64,000 nt of DNA from Viola odorata (GCA_963691705.1 OY829542.1:55097002-55161001); one strand, 5' to 3'. Positions 26,101 through 37,484 are shown, numbered from the stretch's first letter. Notes: a model not told the origin generated them from the letters alone. A program made the numbers and translations.

Positions 26101-27242
26101 AAAACCTTGCGTTTTTTGTTATCTCCAAATGTCACACCTCCTTTGTCTTTCTTCTCCAAATGGGTGAATTTTGACTTGTCACCCGTCATATGCCTTGAAC
26201 ACCCACTATCCAAATACCATTTTGCTCCATTGGGTTTCCAGCATTCCTCATCATCACTTTGAGCCATAAGGCACAAGTTTGCTACTTCATCTTCGGATGA
26301 GGATTCCGATGAATGACTACTAGATGTTCCATCCTCATCACTCCAAGTGGAGGTTGCTTTAAAAGCTCTCCTATGATGTTTCTTTCCATCCTTCTTATTC
26401 TTTGAGCTGTGTTTCTCAAGCCTCTTCTTCTTTTCAAGTCTAGGACATTCACTTCTAATATGTCCTGGTTTGTCACACTCAAAGCACACAACATCAGCAT
26501 TAGAATTGAATTTAGAATGGTTAGAAGACTCACCTTGATATTTATTCTTCTTGTAATTATTTTTCCACTGTTTTTGGAATCTTCTTGTGAGGAGGGCAAT
26601 AGTCTCATCATCTTCTTCAATCAGCTTGCTTGCAAGGGCAATGGTCTTCTTTTCCTTTGTATTTGCCTCCTCCAAATTATACAAGCCCAACTCATGCTCA
26701 AAAGTAGTGAGAGAACTTACAAGTTGAGTGTAAGAAGGCTTCACTTCCTTTTGCTTGATGGTGGTCTTGATAGCTACCCACTTGCTTGGAAGAATGCTTA
26801 AAAGTTTTCTCACCATCTCTGAATCGCTTTGAGTCAATCCGAGATTATCCATGGCACTACACAGATTTTGCAATCTTGTGCTGAGATCATAGATAGACTC
26901 TCCTTGCATCATCTTGAACAATTCATATTCAGTTTTGAGTTGGTCCAAACGGAGATCACGAACTTGAGCAGTACCCTCATGCGCCATCTCCAAAGTATCC
27001 CAAATTTGTTTTGCTGTTTTGCATGAGCTGATGCGATTGAACTCACCGAAAGAGATGGAGACTTGAAGAGCATACATGGCTTTAGCTTCCATGGTTTTCC
27101 TTGTCTTCTGTGCATTACTCCAACGCTCTAAATCAAGAATCCTTGTGGTTCCATCTATACCGGAAGGTTCAGTTGGAGCCACAAAACCTTTCTCAACACA
27201 ATCCCACAATTCACAGTTGAGGGAAGTAAGGAAGGTCTTCAT
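23109..27242 (-). pseudogene. Copia-2 gag-pol polyprotein with two in-frame stops
   Basis: One frame runs from ATG at 27242 to 23109 and is interrupted only by TAA at 26046-26048 and TAA at 23685-23687. Order: UBN2-type gag (27242-26500), zinc knuckle CFECDKPGHIRSEC, protease WYLDSGCSRHMTG, GAG-pre-[13 protein letters not shown], integrase core with [14 protein letters not shown] and [15 protein letters not shown] with [11 protein letters not shown] and YVDDIIFG, and RNase H with DSDFAGSKTDRKSTSG and STTEAEYIA. The second stop replaces Gln in ARF-SCPKES (CAA to TAA). The first lies between protease and GAG-pre-IN. Because the LTRs are nearly identical, this defective copy may have been mobilised in trans or broken very recently. 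Confidence 0.9.
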
Positions 27243-27399
27243 CTTGATCTTCCAATGAAGATAATTGTTGCCATCAAGGTAAGGTGGTTGGTTGAATGTA
27301 CCTCTATCTTGAGTGCTGGAAATTCCTCCTCTATCTATTTGAATCTTTCACTTGAGGTGGTTAAACCTTTATTCCAAGTGACCTTGCTCCGCTACCAAT

Positions 27400-28639
27400 T
27401 GATAAATCAATAATAGGCCTAGAGGGGGGGTGAATAGGCTCTTCAAAAATCTGCACACAAGAGAAGAGTAGAATAGCAAACACAAGATGTATAGTGGTTC
27501 CAATTCACAACTGAATTGTATTCCACTACCTAAGAGTCCTCCTCTTAGGATTTTCGAATGCAAACCACTTTGCTATTCACTTGAACTTTTATCGGTTCAG
27601 CTCACAACCTTACAATTGGTTTTACCCGGCTCACCAACAACCTTACAAGTAGTTTTCCAAGGCTCAACTACAACCAATGGTTTTCACAAGGCTCATCCAC
27701 AAACCTAAGTTCTCTTTCAATGGGATGAGAACACTACCCTTAACCCAAAAGTGTTAGGTACACTTTTCAAACCTTAACAATGATTTTGTATAAATATGCA
27801 ACAAACAATTGGTGTACAAAATAGATAATTGTATGATTAAATTCAACACCAATAAATGAACAATTTACCTCAAGAAGAAAGCTTTGAAAGAACTCACAAA
27901 ATGACACAAGACAAGAATGAAATCTTTGAAGACAGCTTGTGTAAGAGAATTTCAGATTTTGAGAGTTTGTAAATGATGATTTGTATGTAAGAGCTTTCTT
28001 GTTGTTTCTTGTTGTTGTCTAACTCATCTAGGATGTGTATATATAGTGTTAGATTGAGGGATGATCAGACAAGAGAGTATGGAGCCAAAAAATCCGTTTT
28101 AAGTGGACAAAAGAGCTGTTAAGAAAAACTAGTCGTTATGCTTAACGTGATCACGTTAAGAGAAAATTTCTTAACGTGATTCACGTTTAGCCCTAAACGT
28201 GATTCACGCTACCTTCTGGAAAGTTTTGACATTTTGACAGATCCTTAACGTGATCACGTTAAGGTCTTACCGTGATCACGTTAAGAGAAAATTTCTTAAC
28301 GTGATTCACTCTAAGCCTTACCGTGATCACTCTAAGCCACTGTTTTGTTTTACGAAAACTTGAATAACTTTTGACTGAAAAATCGTTTTTGCGTAAAACT
28401 TTTTGACACACTTTCCTTGAGGTATCTTGAACATAAATCAAGTGCTAATTTGAATCATACTTACATGATAAAATTCCTAATGTACACTTGATCTTCTAGC
28501 TTGCGATATCTTGATTTGTTGCCTCTTATTTGATCAATCGCAAACTACACACATTTTAACTTCAAATTGCATTAGAATTGTTAATTAGTTTGTGTGTCTA
28601 AAATCATCAAAACAAGAGTGAGTTGCCCTTGGGCTAACA
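27400..28639 (-). repeat. Copia-2 5' LTR (1240 bp) with palindrome array
   Basis: Matches the other LTR except for about eight substitutions and loss of one 21-bp palindrome unit. Perfect palindromes at 28141-28160 and 28244-28263. As the upstream LTR of a minus-strand element this copy would hold the promoter. Confidence 0.92.
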
Positions 28640-28724
28640 CCTTGTGGACAAGTGATAAGTTGTATTTCTACCCCTTTTTCATATCTATTATACACTTATA
28701 TTTGACGTGTTCGACACGCGATCA

Positions 28725-29412
28725 AAGTCATCCCTCTCTTCTTCTCCGCGTGGGCTAAGGCAAATGCTTGGCCCATCAAACAAAACACAAGACCAAGCTC
28801 GTGATTTCCCTCTCCTTCAAACAACAACAATGCCATCTTCTTCCTTGGCTCGCCGGCGTCATTGTCAACTGCCAAGGAAGAAATCGGCCATTACAATAGG
28901 CATAGGAGCAGCGAGACAATCCACATCAGCATGCAACTTTACAAAATTGCCCCTACCCCAAATCAAGGACTATCAGGAATCATATCTAAGCGTACTTGAG
29001 ATGATTTTGATACAGGAGGGAAGCAAGGGTCATAAGCGTATCTTGAACTTATAGCAATTCTGTAAATTGAAGACGAATAACTTTGCATCAATGATTTGTT
29101 GCTCATGAATCATAGTTTGTTAGCTTTTACTAGAAATCCCTTTTTTGATCAATAGTTCTTGATCTGTTTCTTGCCCAAGAAGTTTATTCTTGGTCTTGAC
29201 ATTTTTACTTATTTTAATTATCTTTTCGATTTTTAGTTTTAAACAAAATCCATTCAATTTAACTTAAATGTTACAATTGATTATTTCAAGCATTCACAAA
29301 ATTATACTATTATTTTCTGTGGACGAACCTTTTACTTGTTTTTTATAATTAATCTTGGTATTAATAGAAAGTTATATTTATTAATTATTTTTTAGGGTCC
29401 ACGCCCATCAAA
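28725..29412 (+). repeat. Possible Gypsy LTR relic
   Basis: Directly after the Athila-2 3' LTR. It has LTR-like features seen in the neighbouring Athila/Tat LTRs: a CATGAATCATAG region, TTCTGTGGACGAACCTTTTAC, and an end reading GGGTCCACGCCCATCA. It may be the continuation of the Tat-like LTR that starts at 6404, but the join cannot be proven here. No coding sequence supported. Confidence 0.35.
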
Positions 29413-29780
29413 AAGTGTTTAGCCTTCTGTGCCTTCTGCGAAGAAATCAAGAACCAGGAGTTTTCCCTCTGACATTTTTCCATGTACTGTACAATTTACA
29501 ACTTGCGTGAACCTGCAAAGTGCAAATCAAAATCTATTTTTTTTACCAAAGTAAAACACAAATTGATTGGATTGGGATTGTTCAGGCTTAACCTAAATTT
29601 GGAGTTTGAATCTTGAGAATACAAGCATTTCAATTTGTGGTTCGCTGCGACCCGCCCCTTAATTTTAATTTTAAAAATATGATTATGTAATTTTATTATT
29701 TATAATTTTACATTACCATTATCAAATAATAGAATTATTTAATTAATAAAGGCTCCAAGAAAAAAAATTATTCAGTACAC
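29413..29780. other. AT-rich intergenic DNA
   Basis: No gene or clear repeat boundary seen. Confidence 0.4.
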
Positions 29781-30262
29781 AATCAAATAAAATATAAGAC
29801 ATTGTCCATTGTGGTGATCATATAAATTTATTTTAACATCTTTGATACCTTTGGCAAATAGGTGATAAAAGGCAAATCTTTTATTGATAGAGGTTGTTCT
29901 AATTTAATTCGATGTCTTAAATTTTAACTCTAAGTATATATACAGTTAAGTTAAGAATGAGAGAGAATTTTATCATTTTTTTGGTCCTGTCTGGCTAGAG
30001 TTCGGAATAATCGACACTCAATATGCTGACTTAACAACCAGATGATTCTTGACACAAAAAAAACAATCGTTTCTTCCAGGTTAAAACTCTCCTCTTAAAT
30101 AAGAAATATTAATGTTTGTTTTATTGAAATTTTATACTACCACCGTTAGTTAATTCGCTACTTAACTTGGTGATAATTTTACAAAGGGGGGAAATTTATA
30201 TTTTTTAATCTTTAACTTTTTTCATTCTTATCTTTACCATTGTTTTCCATACCAGTAAACTA
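29781..30262 (+). repeat. Left arm of a ~490 bp inverted repeat
   Basis: Matches 37485-37975 in reverse complement over its whole length (shared blocks include GACATTGTCCATTGTGGTGA, GAGAGAATTTTATC-like and CCATACCAGTAAACTA). Identity by eye is around 85%, with small indels. Together the arms bracket a small gene and the young Copia-3 element. Confidence 0.88.
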
Positions 30263-30266
30263 CCAG

Positions 30267-30560
30267 AGAATGGTGTGAATTTGGAGAGATTTTGAAGAGG
30301 TTTATAGAAATTGAAGAGGAATCTGTGATGTGAGTATCTCAATCTGTGATGTGAGTATCTCAATCTGTGATGTGAGAAATCGAAGAGATTTTGAAGAGAA
30401 TGGTGTGAATTTGGAGAGATTTTGAAGAGATTTATAGAAATTGAAGAGGAATCTGTGATATGAGAAATTGAAGATATTTGGAAGATATTTGTGAGGACCT
30501 CAATCCGACAAATTGAAGACGAATCTGTGATATCAGGAGCTTAATCCGACAATCTCTTCA
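30267..30560 (+). repeat. Local duplication with GTGATGTGAG repeats
   Basis: A unit of about 70 bp (GAGAATGGTGTGAATTTGGA onward) occurs at about 30267 and again at about 30396. Between them the 21-bp phrase TATCTCAATCTGTGATGTGAG is repeated in tandem. Non-coding, inside the inverted-repeat structure. Confidence 0.75.
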
Positions 30561-30852
30561 AAATTTCCCCTCACTTTCCCCTCCATCTAATTGATTTATT
30601 TACAACTATGCCATCAAAAGTAAATTCTTTAGAAGATTTTCCTTGTCAGCCTAATGCTTAGAAGACTTTTATGAGAGAGAAAGAGAGAGGGAGGGAGGGA
30701 GGTAGGTTTGGAGTCCCTTTCCAAATTCCAATCCACAGGGAGGGATGTTGGAATCCCTTTCCAATCCACCTCTTCAAAAAACGACGCGGAAAGGCACCCA
30801 TTTTAACTCTTACCTCTTCAATTATTTACGTCTATCACTGAATTGTTTGTGC

Positions 30853-30862
30853 ACTATAAATA
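30853..30862 (+). promoter_or_regulatory. TATA box of the small membrane-protein gene
   Basis: ACTATAAATA lies about 125-135 bp upstream of the ATG at 30987, a normal plant spacing. Confidence 0.5.
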
Positions 30863-30986
30863 ACTCTTCTACCTCACTTTTACTCTCCACCTCCTCTTCA
30901 ATTTGTGCACTGAACCAAATTCACGCCATTCTCTTCAAAATCTCTGTACAGCAAAGTTGAAGCACTCCTTCTTACCTCTTCAAAAC

Positions 30987-31472
30987 ATGAAGGCCGATGT
31001 TAGATATCTGCTCCCACCCTTTATTAATCTCATTGCCATGCATCTACTCCCACAACGCCAAGCTCTAAGTAGTAGTACTACTACTGCAACCGCTGGTTTG
31101 TTCCAGAATTTCCAGTACCCGATTCTAACCTCTGTTTTCTTATTGATTGCCATCTCCATCTCTTTTATCCTATTCCTCTGCACTCCGATCGAAATCCACC
31201 TCCCTCCAGCCCCACTTCACTTCCAATTTGGTCACTTTTCTTGGCGCATAGCCATTGCCATTATGGTCTCCCTCATCTTCCCCACCCAAATCTTTTGGAT
31301 TGCCTTCCTTCTCATTATCGTCACCATCCCATTCCACGAAACGTTTCAATTCATTTACAGTACTCTCCTTCAACGACTTCAATCCCTTCCAGCTCTCATT
31401 GTCAACTTCCTCACCCATCCCCAAACCGCCGCCGATAACCAACCCGTTCCATCAGCAGAAGAATCAGTTTGA
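30987..31472 (+). CDS. Hypothetical small membrane protein (161 aa)
   Basis: I do not recognise the family. The chosen ATG (30987, MKADVRYLLPP) follows a TATA box at normal distance; upstream in-frame codons from 30903 fall in what would be the 5'UTR. The protein has two strongly hydrophobic stretches (TSVFLLIAISISFILFLC, about residues 54-71, and a longer one around IAIAIMVSLIFPTQIFWIAF, about residues 92-125) that could form three membrane spans, and a Pro/Glu-rich tail. It sits between the arms of a long inverted repeat, so it may be a host gene carried by a transposable element or a host gene flanked by repeats. The Copia-3 LTR begins 202 bp after the stop. Confidence 0.5.
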   Translation: MKADVRYLLPPFINLIAMHLLPQRQALSSSTTTATAGLFQNFQYPILTSVFLLIAISISFILFLCTPIEIHLPPAPLHFQFGHFSWRIAIAIMVSLIFPTQIFWIAFLLIIVTIPFHETFQFIYSTLLQRLQSLPALIVNFLTHPQTAADNQPVPSAEESV

Positions 31473-31673
31473 AGCTAGGATTTATTTTTAAAGATTGTTA
31501 ATTGATTGTTGTTATTTTCTGAGTCTTTGATTTTTAATTTTTATAGTTTTTCTTTTCTCATATTTTGATCTTTCTGTATGTGAAAGGCATGGTCTACGTG
31601 TATCCCATGTAAAAATAATATTGGTAGTATTGGTCACATAGACCAAGTATACATGTTCCTCTTTTGTTCTTTT

Positions 31674-32335
31674 TGTTGGGTTTGGGCTCCCAACATATGT
31701 GGAGAGAAGCCCAATATGCAAGCCCACTAGTCCCTCATCTTATTCTCTAAATTAGGGTAAGAAGGTAGCAGCTCATTCAAGCAAAAACAGAAACAAGAGA
31801 AAGAGAGAAAAGAGAGAGGAGAAGAGAGAAAACAGATTCGTTCATCTCTGCGCAGCCGTGGGAGATTTATCGCTGTGCCTTCTTTCACCGTCGGATCGGG
31901 CTGAAATTTAGACAGCAGGTTCACGACATCCGGTTCTTCAATCTGACCGGTTGGATTGGTGAGACGATATCTGAGCAGGAGGAATCGAGTCCCGCAAGTA
32001 GCTGCTGGAAATCTGGTTTTGTGTTCTTCCTTTGGTTCTCTAGTTTCATACTTGTTGTTGGCTGTTTGCCTAGTTGTTGAGCACAATTTGTGCTGTGATT
32101 TGAGACACTCTTGTACCCTGATTTTGATCATAGTGGAGCTTGATTGACTGGCTTGTGCCCGTGGTTTTTACTTCTCGCATTGAGAAGGTTTTCCACGTAA
32201 AAATCGTGTTGTCTCTTCATGTGTGTGATGAATTAGTTGCTGCCATTAATTTGTTATTGCTCCTCATAGATTCCAGCAAGTTGGGGAAATTATTATCCGC
32301 TGCGTATTGCTATTATTGTGTTGAATTTCCCATCA
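31674..32335 (+). repeat. Copia-3 5' LTR
   Basis: 662 bp, TGTTGGG to CCCATCA. Identical by eye to the 3' LTR. Confidence 0.95.
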
Positions 32336-32380
32336 GAGTGGTAGCGGAGCTCTTGGTTTGAGTTTATTTGATTTGCTTGA

Positions 32381-35300
32381 ATGATGGAGGCAAATACAAA
32401 TAGAATGTTGAGTTTGAATGGCACTAATTATCACTTGTGGAAGGGAAAAATGAAAGATCTATTATTTGTGAAAAAGTTGCATCTTCCTGTATTTTCTACT
32501 GAGATGCCAGAATCCATGACTGAAGCGGCTTGGCATTTTGAGCATCAGCAAGTTTGTGGTTTTATTCGGCAATATGTAGATGACAATGTTTATAATCATA
32601 TTGCTAATGAGGAACATGCAGCGTCCTTGTGGAAGAAAATTGAATCTTTGTATGCTTCTAAATCAGGGAGTAATAAACTGTATTTGTTGAATTCCTTGAT
32701 GAATTTGAGGTACAAGGATGGGACTTCCATTTCAGATCACTTGAATGATTTTCAAGGACTCCTAGATCAATTATCAGGAATGGGTATCAAGTTTGATGAT
32801 GAGGTGTTGGGACTATGGCTACTGAATACTCTACCAGATTCTTGGGAAACTTTTCGGGTTTCAATTTCGAATTCGGCTTCCGATGGTGTTGTCTCTTTGC
32901 AAAATGTAAAGGGAAGTGTTCTTAATGAGGAGATGAGAAGGAAGGCACAGGGTACTTCATCTCATTCCGAGGTACTTGTTACTGAAAACAGGGGGAGAAG
33001 TCAGAAAAAGGAACAGAAAGGTGGTAGGGACAAGAGCAGAAGTAAGTCCAAGTCCAGATACAAGAATGTGGAGTGTCATTATTGTCACAAGAAGGGGCAC
33101 ATACAGAAGAACTGTTTTCAATGGAAAAGGGAGAGAAAAGACAATAATGGTAAGCAGAAAGAGAAGGATCAAGATGGTGATGATCGTGTTTCTGCGGCTA
33201 CTTGTGATGATCTTGTTATTCTCCGTGATCATGATTTAGTTAATCTTGTATCAGATGAGAGCATGTGGGTAATTGATAGTGCTGCTACACTGCATGTTAC
33301 ACCGAGGAAGGAGTTCTTCACATCTTACACTTCTGGTGACTTTGGAGTGTTGAAGATGGGTAATGATGGTGTTGCTAAGGTAGTTGGTATTGGTGATGTT
33401 TGCCTGCAAACCAACATGGGAGTGCAGTTGTTACTTAGAGGAGTCAAACATGCTCCAGATGTCCGTTTTAATTTGATCTCTGTGCAGATGCTTGATGATG
33501 GTGGTTATGACAATCACTTTGGTTCTGGAAAATGGAAACTCACCAGAGGTAACTTGGTTGTGGCCAGAGGGGAGAAAGTTAGTAAACTGTATTGGACAAA
33601 AACTTTGGTTGCTAAAGACAGTGTGAATGCCATGGATATGGAGGCTTCTTTGTGGCACCGAAGGCTTAGTCATATCAGTGAAAAGGGGCTGAATTGTTTA
33701 GCTAAAAAGGATGTGCTTCCGGGATTGAAGAGTGCTGAGTTGGAGAAATGTTCTCATTGCATGGCTGGTAAGCAGACCAGAGTATCATTTAAGAAGCATC
33801 CTCCCTCAAAGAAGTCAGAATTGCTTGAATTGGTGCATTCTGATGTTTGTGGTCCATTAAAGGTAAAGTCATTTGGTGGTGCACTTTACTTTGTTACCTT
33901 TATTGATGATTGCTCCAGGAAGCTTTAGGTCTATGCATTGAAGACCAAGGACCAGATGCTGGAGAAATTCAAACAATTCCAAGTTTTGGTTGAGAGACAG
34001 TCAGGCAAGAAGCTGAAATGCATTCGTTCTGACAATGGTGGTGAGTATTGTGGACCATTTGATAGTTATTGCAAGCAGCAGGGTATTAGACATGAAAAGA
34101 CTCCTCCCAAAACTCCTCAGCTGAATGGTTTAGCAGAGAGGATGAACAGGACGTTGATTGAGAGAGTTAGGTGCATGCTTTCTGAAGCTAAGCTACCTAA
34201 GCATTTCTGGGGTGAGGCATTGTACACGACAATGCATGTTATTAATCTCAGTCCTGCAGTTGCCCTGAATGCTGAAGTGCCAGATAAAGTTTGGTTTGGC
34301 AAGAATGTCAAATATGATCATTTGCGAGTCTTCGGTTGTAAGGCATTCGTGCATGTTCCAAAGGATGAGAGATTCAAGTTGGATGCGAAGACGAGGCAGT
34401 GTATCTTTATTGGATATGGTGAAGATGAGTTTGGTTACAGGTTGTATGATCCTGTTGAGAAGAAGCTTGTCAGAAGCCGTGATGTGAAGTTCATGGAAGA
34501 CCAAACCATTGAAGACATTGATAAAATGGAGAAGACTACACCTGAGAAAGATAGTAGTCTGTCTGATATTGATCCAGTTCAGACACCTAACCATGATATG
34601 GATGCTGCTGAGAACAATATTCAGAATGGTGAGCAACATGACTATGTTGGTGATCAGCAGTTTGGAGATGCTTTAGATGTTCCTATTGATGATTCTGAAG
34701 AGGAACATGATCCTGAACCACCTCAAGTTCAACCTCGGAGGTCTACTAGGCAGAGGAAGTCATCTACCAGGTATCCTTCTGATGAATATGTTACCTTGAC
34801 AGATGGAGGTGAACCTGAGTGTTTTCATGAGGCCATGGAGAGTCAAGAAAAGAAGAAGTGGCTGGATGCAATGCAAGATGAAATGAAATCTTTGCATGAT
34901 AATCACACATTTGACTTGGTGAAATTGCCAAAAGGCAAGAAGGCTTTGGAAAACAGGTGGATTTACAGGGTGAAGCAAGAAAGTATTTCTGCATCCCCGA
35001 GGTATAAAGCTAGATTAGTGGTGAAAGGTTTCAGACAGAGAAAGGGTGTTGATTTCAATGAGATTTTTTCTCCTGTGGTGAAGATGTCATCCATTAGAAC
35101 CGTGTTGAGTTTGGCTGCTACTCTTGATCTGGAGGTAGAGCAAATGGATGTAAAGACTGCTTTCCTTCATGGTGATTTGGAGGAAGAAATTTACATGAAG
35201 CAACCAGATGGTTTTCATGTTGAAGGAAAGGAAGACTATGTGTGTAGACTGAGAAAGAGTCTATATGGGTTGAAGCAAGCTCCGCGACAGTGGTACAAGA

Positions 35301-36376
35301 AGTTTGAGTCTGTTATGTCAGAGCAAGGCTACAAGAAGACTACTTCTGATCACTGTGTCTTTGTTAAAAAGTTCTCCGATGATGATTTCATTATCCTGTT
35401 ATTGTATGTTGATGACATGCTTATTGTTGGGAAAAATATTTCCATGATTAACAGGTTAAAGAATCAATTAGGGGAGTCATTTGCCATGAAAGACATGGGA
35501 GCTACTAATCAGATTCTTGGTATAAGAATCATGCGTGATAGGAAGGAGAAGAAACTTTGGCTGTCACAGGAACACTATGTTAAAAGAGTGCTACAGAAGT
35601 TCCAGATGGAAAATGCTAAGGCGGTAAGCACTCCTCTTGCCACTCATTTTAAATTGAGTGCTAAACAGAGTCCTTCAAATGAAGCTGAGAGACTAGATAT
35701 GCAACGGGTTCCTTATGCGTCTGCTGTGGGTAGTTTGATGTATGCAATGGTGTGTACAAGACCAGATATTGCACATGCTGTTGGTACAGTCAGTAGATTT
35801 CTGTCAAATCCAGGTAGAGAGCATTGGAATGCTGTGAAATGGATTTTGAGGTATCTTTGTGGTACTGCTAGTTTGAGGCTTTGTTTTGGAGGTGATAAAC
35901 CTATCCTTGTGGGCTATACTGATTCTGATATGGCTGGAGACATTGATTCCAGAAAGTCCACTTCGGGCTACTTGATTAAGTTTGCAGGGGGAGCTGTGGC
36001 ATGGCAATCTAGATTGCAAAAGTGTGTTGCATTGTCCACTACTGAGGCAGAGTTCATTGCCATTACAGAAGCTTGCAAGGAGTTGCTTTGGTTGAAGAAA
36101 TTCTTGCAGGAGCTTGGTTTTGTCCAGGACAAATACATGCTATTTTGTGATAGTCAGAGTGCAATTCATCTTGGTAAGAATTCAACTTTCCATTCTAGAT
36201 CCAAACATATTGATGTGAGGTATCATTGGATACGTGATGCATTGGATGCTAGGTTGTTGGAATTAGCCAAAGTTCATACAGATGATAATGGTGCTGATAT
36301 GATGACTAAGGCATTACCGAGATGCAAATTTGAAACTTGTTGTGAGATCGCCGGTTTGACGGTCATCTCCACATAG
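32381..36376 (+). pseudogene. Copia-3 gag-pol polyprotein, open except for one amber codon
   Basis: A single frame of 1332 codons from ATG 32381 to the stop at 36374-36376, broken only by TAG at 33926-33928 in the integrase core. Order: UBN2-type gag ([17 protein letters not shown]), zinc knuckle [14 protein letters not shown] (about residue 231), protease [12 protein letters not shown] (about 296), GAG-pre-[12 protein letters not shown] (about 424), integrase (HSDVCGP, SDNGGEY, NGLAERMNRT), RT (QMDVKTAFLHGDL, YVDDMLIVG) and RNase H (GYTDSDMAGD, STTEAEFIA). The amber codon sits where related elements usually carry Trp. It could be a real knockout, a base-calling error or a rare read-through; the amino end with gag and protease is unaffected. 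Confidence 0.92.
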
Positions 36377-36392
36377 TTGTGAGGGGGAGATT

Positions 36393-37054
36393 TGTTGGGT
36401 TTGGGCTCCCAACATATGTGGAGAGAAGCCCAATATGCAAGCCCACTAGTCCCTCATCTTATTCTCTAAATTAGGGTAAGAAGGTAGCAGCTCATTCAAG
36501 CAAAAACAGAAACAAGAGAAAGAGAGAAAAGAGAGAGGAGAAGAGAGAAAACAGATTCGTTCATCTCTGCGCAGCCGTGGGAGATTTATCGCTGTGCCTT
36601 CTTTCACCGTCGGATCGGGCTGAAATTTAGACAGCAGGTTCACGACATCCGGTTCTTCAATCTGACCGGTTGGATTGGTGAGACGATATCTGAGCAGGAG
36701 GAATCGAGTCCCGCAAGTAGCTGCTGGAAATCTGGTTTTGTGTTCTTCCTTTGGTTCTCTAGTTTCATACTTGTTGTTGGCTGTTTGCCTAGTTGTTGAG
36801 CACAATTTGTGCTGTGATTTGAGACACTCTTGTACCCTGATTTTGATCATAGTGGAGCTTGATTGACTGGCTTGTGCCCGTGGTTTTTACTTCTCGCATT
36901 GAGAAGGTTTTCCACGTAAAAATCGTGTTGTCTCTTCATGTGTGTGATGAATTAGTTGCTGCCATTAATTTGTTATTGCTCCTCATAGATTCCAGCAAGT
37001 TGGGGAAATTATTATCCGCTGCGTATTGCTATTATTGTGTTGAATTTCCCATCA
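36393..37054 (+). repeat. Copia-3 3' LTR
   Basis: 662 bp, identical by eye to the 5' LTR and followed by the target-site copy CTTTT. Confidence 0.95.
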
Positions 37055-37484
37055 CTTTTTTCTCCTACGGTAATTTCTAATTGCATGTACATAATATTTG
37101 TGATACTCTGTTAATTTTTTTGCTTGAATGATGGCAGTAGAAAGCCACTAAAAATAAGTCTATTTAAAAATTGGCAAAATCAAAACAAGTTTCGATTTCG
37201 TGTTCACATTTGAACAAAATTAAAACCTGCAAAATCATGCAAGGGAGGGAATGGGATTAATTATTAAATAAGTGAGTGAGTATTTATTGTGGAAACGACG
37301 TTAATCGAAACGAGATCACTTTTTTTTTCCTTTTTTCCGCGGCGTCGTTTCCACTCTCTCTTTAACATTTCTTAAGGCTCAACGTCGTTTCCACAGCTTC
37401 CAAGTTTTACTAATATGGCAATATGAAAACGTGGTTCTCATATTGGAATCCCAAGATCCATGGATACCCAAGTTGTGGTGGTGC
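37055..37484. other. Non-coding DNA between Copia-3 and the right inverted-repeat arm
   Basis: No ORF. Contains alternating GGAAACGACGTT and its complement AACGTCGTTTCC between about 37290 and 37395, a small inverted repeat. Confidence 0.5.

Larger units (their letters stand above)
21388..28639 (-). mobile_element. Ty1/Copia retrotransposon, SIRE/Maximus-like (Copia-2)
   Basis: Complete in structure: LTRs of 1261 bp (21388-22648) and 1240 bp (27400-28639), 5-bp target duplication CCTTG (21383-21387 and 28640-28644), primer site reading TGGTAGCGGAGC on the minus strand (27386-27397), and a polypurine tract CAAAAAGGGGGAGAT on the minus strand (22649-22663). The LTRs differ by only about eight substitutions plus one 21-bp unit, so insertion is recent. 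The RT phrase [14 protein letters not shown] and the gag type point to SIRE/Maximus, but no envelope-like ORF is present. It lies inside the 3' LTR of Athila-2, against its orientation. Confidence 0.93.
8992..28724 (+). mobile_element. Athila-type Ty3/Gypsy retrotransposon, decayed (Athila-2)
   Basis: 5' LTR 8992-10470, tRNA-Asp-type primer site, then gag, protease, RT, RNase H, integrase, an extra 3' ORF, a long non-coding 3' region and the 3' LTR (19967-21387 plus 28645-28724, split by a Copia insertion). Without that insertion it is about 12.5 kb, normal for Athila. The integrase tail with [17 protein letters not shown] and the GCGCCGTTGCCGGGGA primer site are Athila hallmarks. The bases just outside the LTRs (CAGCC left, AAGTC right) are not a convincing target duplication, so the copy may be a recombinant of two insertions or have a damaged edge. 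All genes are broken. Confidence 0.88.
19967..28724 (+). repeat. Athila-2 3' LTR, split by a Copia insertion
   Basis: Segments 19967-21387 and 28645-28724 join into about 1501 bp, closely similar to the 5' LTR. The bases CCTTG at the break are duplicated on both sides of the Copia element. Dyads at 20128-20153, 20187-20212 and 21216-21241; the last is reduced in the 5' LTR. Confidence 0.88.
31674..37054 (+). mobile_element. Young Ty1/Copia retrotransposon, Tork-like (Copia-3)
   Basis: Complete: LTRs 31674-32335 and 36393-37054, each 662 bp and identical as far as I could read, with target duplication CTTTT (31669-31673 and 37055-37059). The primer site TGGTAGCGGAGC lies at 32339-32350 and the polypurine tract GAGGGGGAGATT just before the 3' LTR. 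Each LTR starts TGTTGGG and forms a short inverted repeat with CCCAACA. Identical LTRs imply a very recent insertion. The RT phrase YVDDMLIVG suggests the Tork/Tnt1 lineage (inference). Confidence 0.95.
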
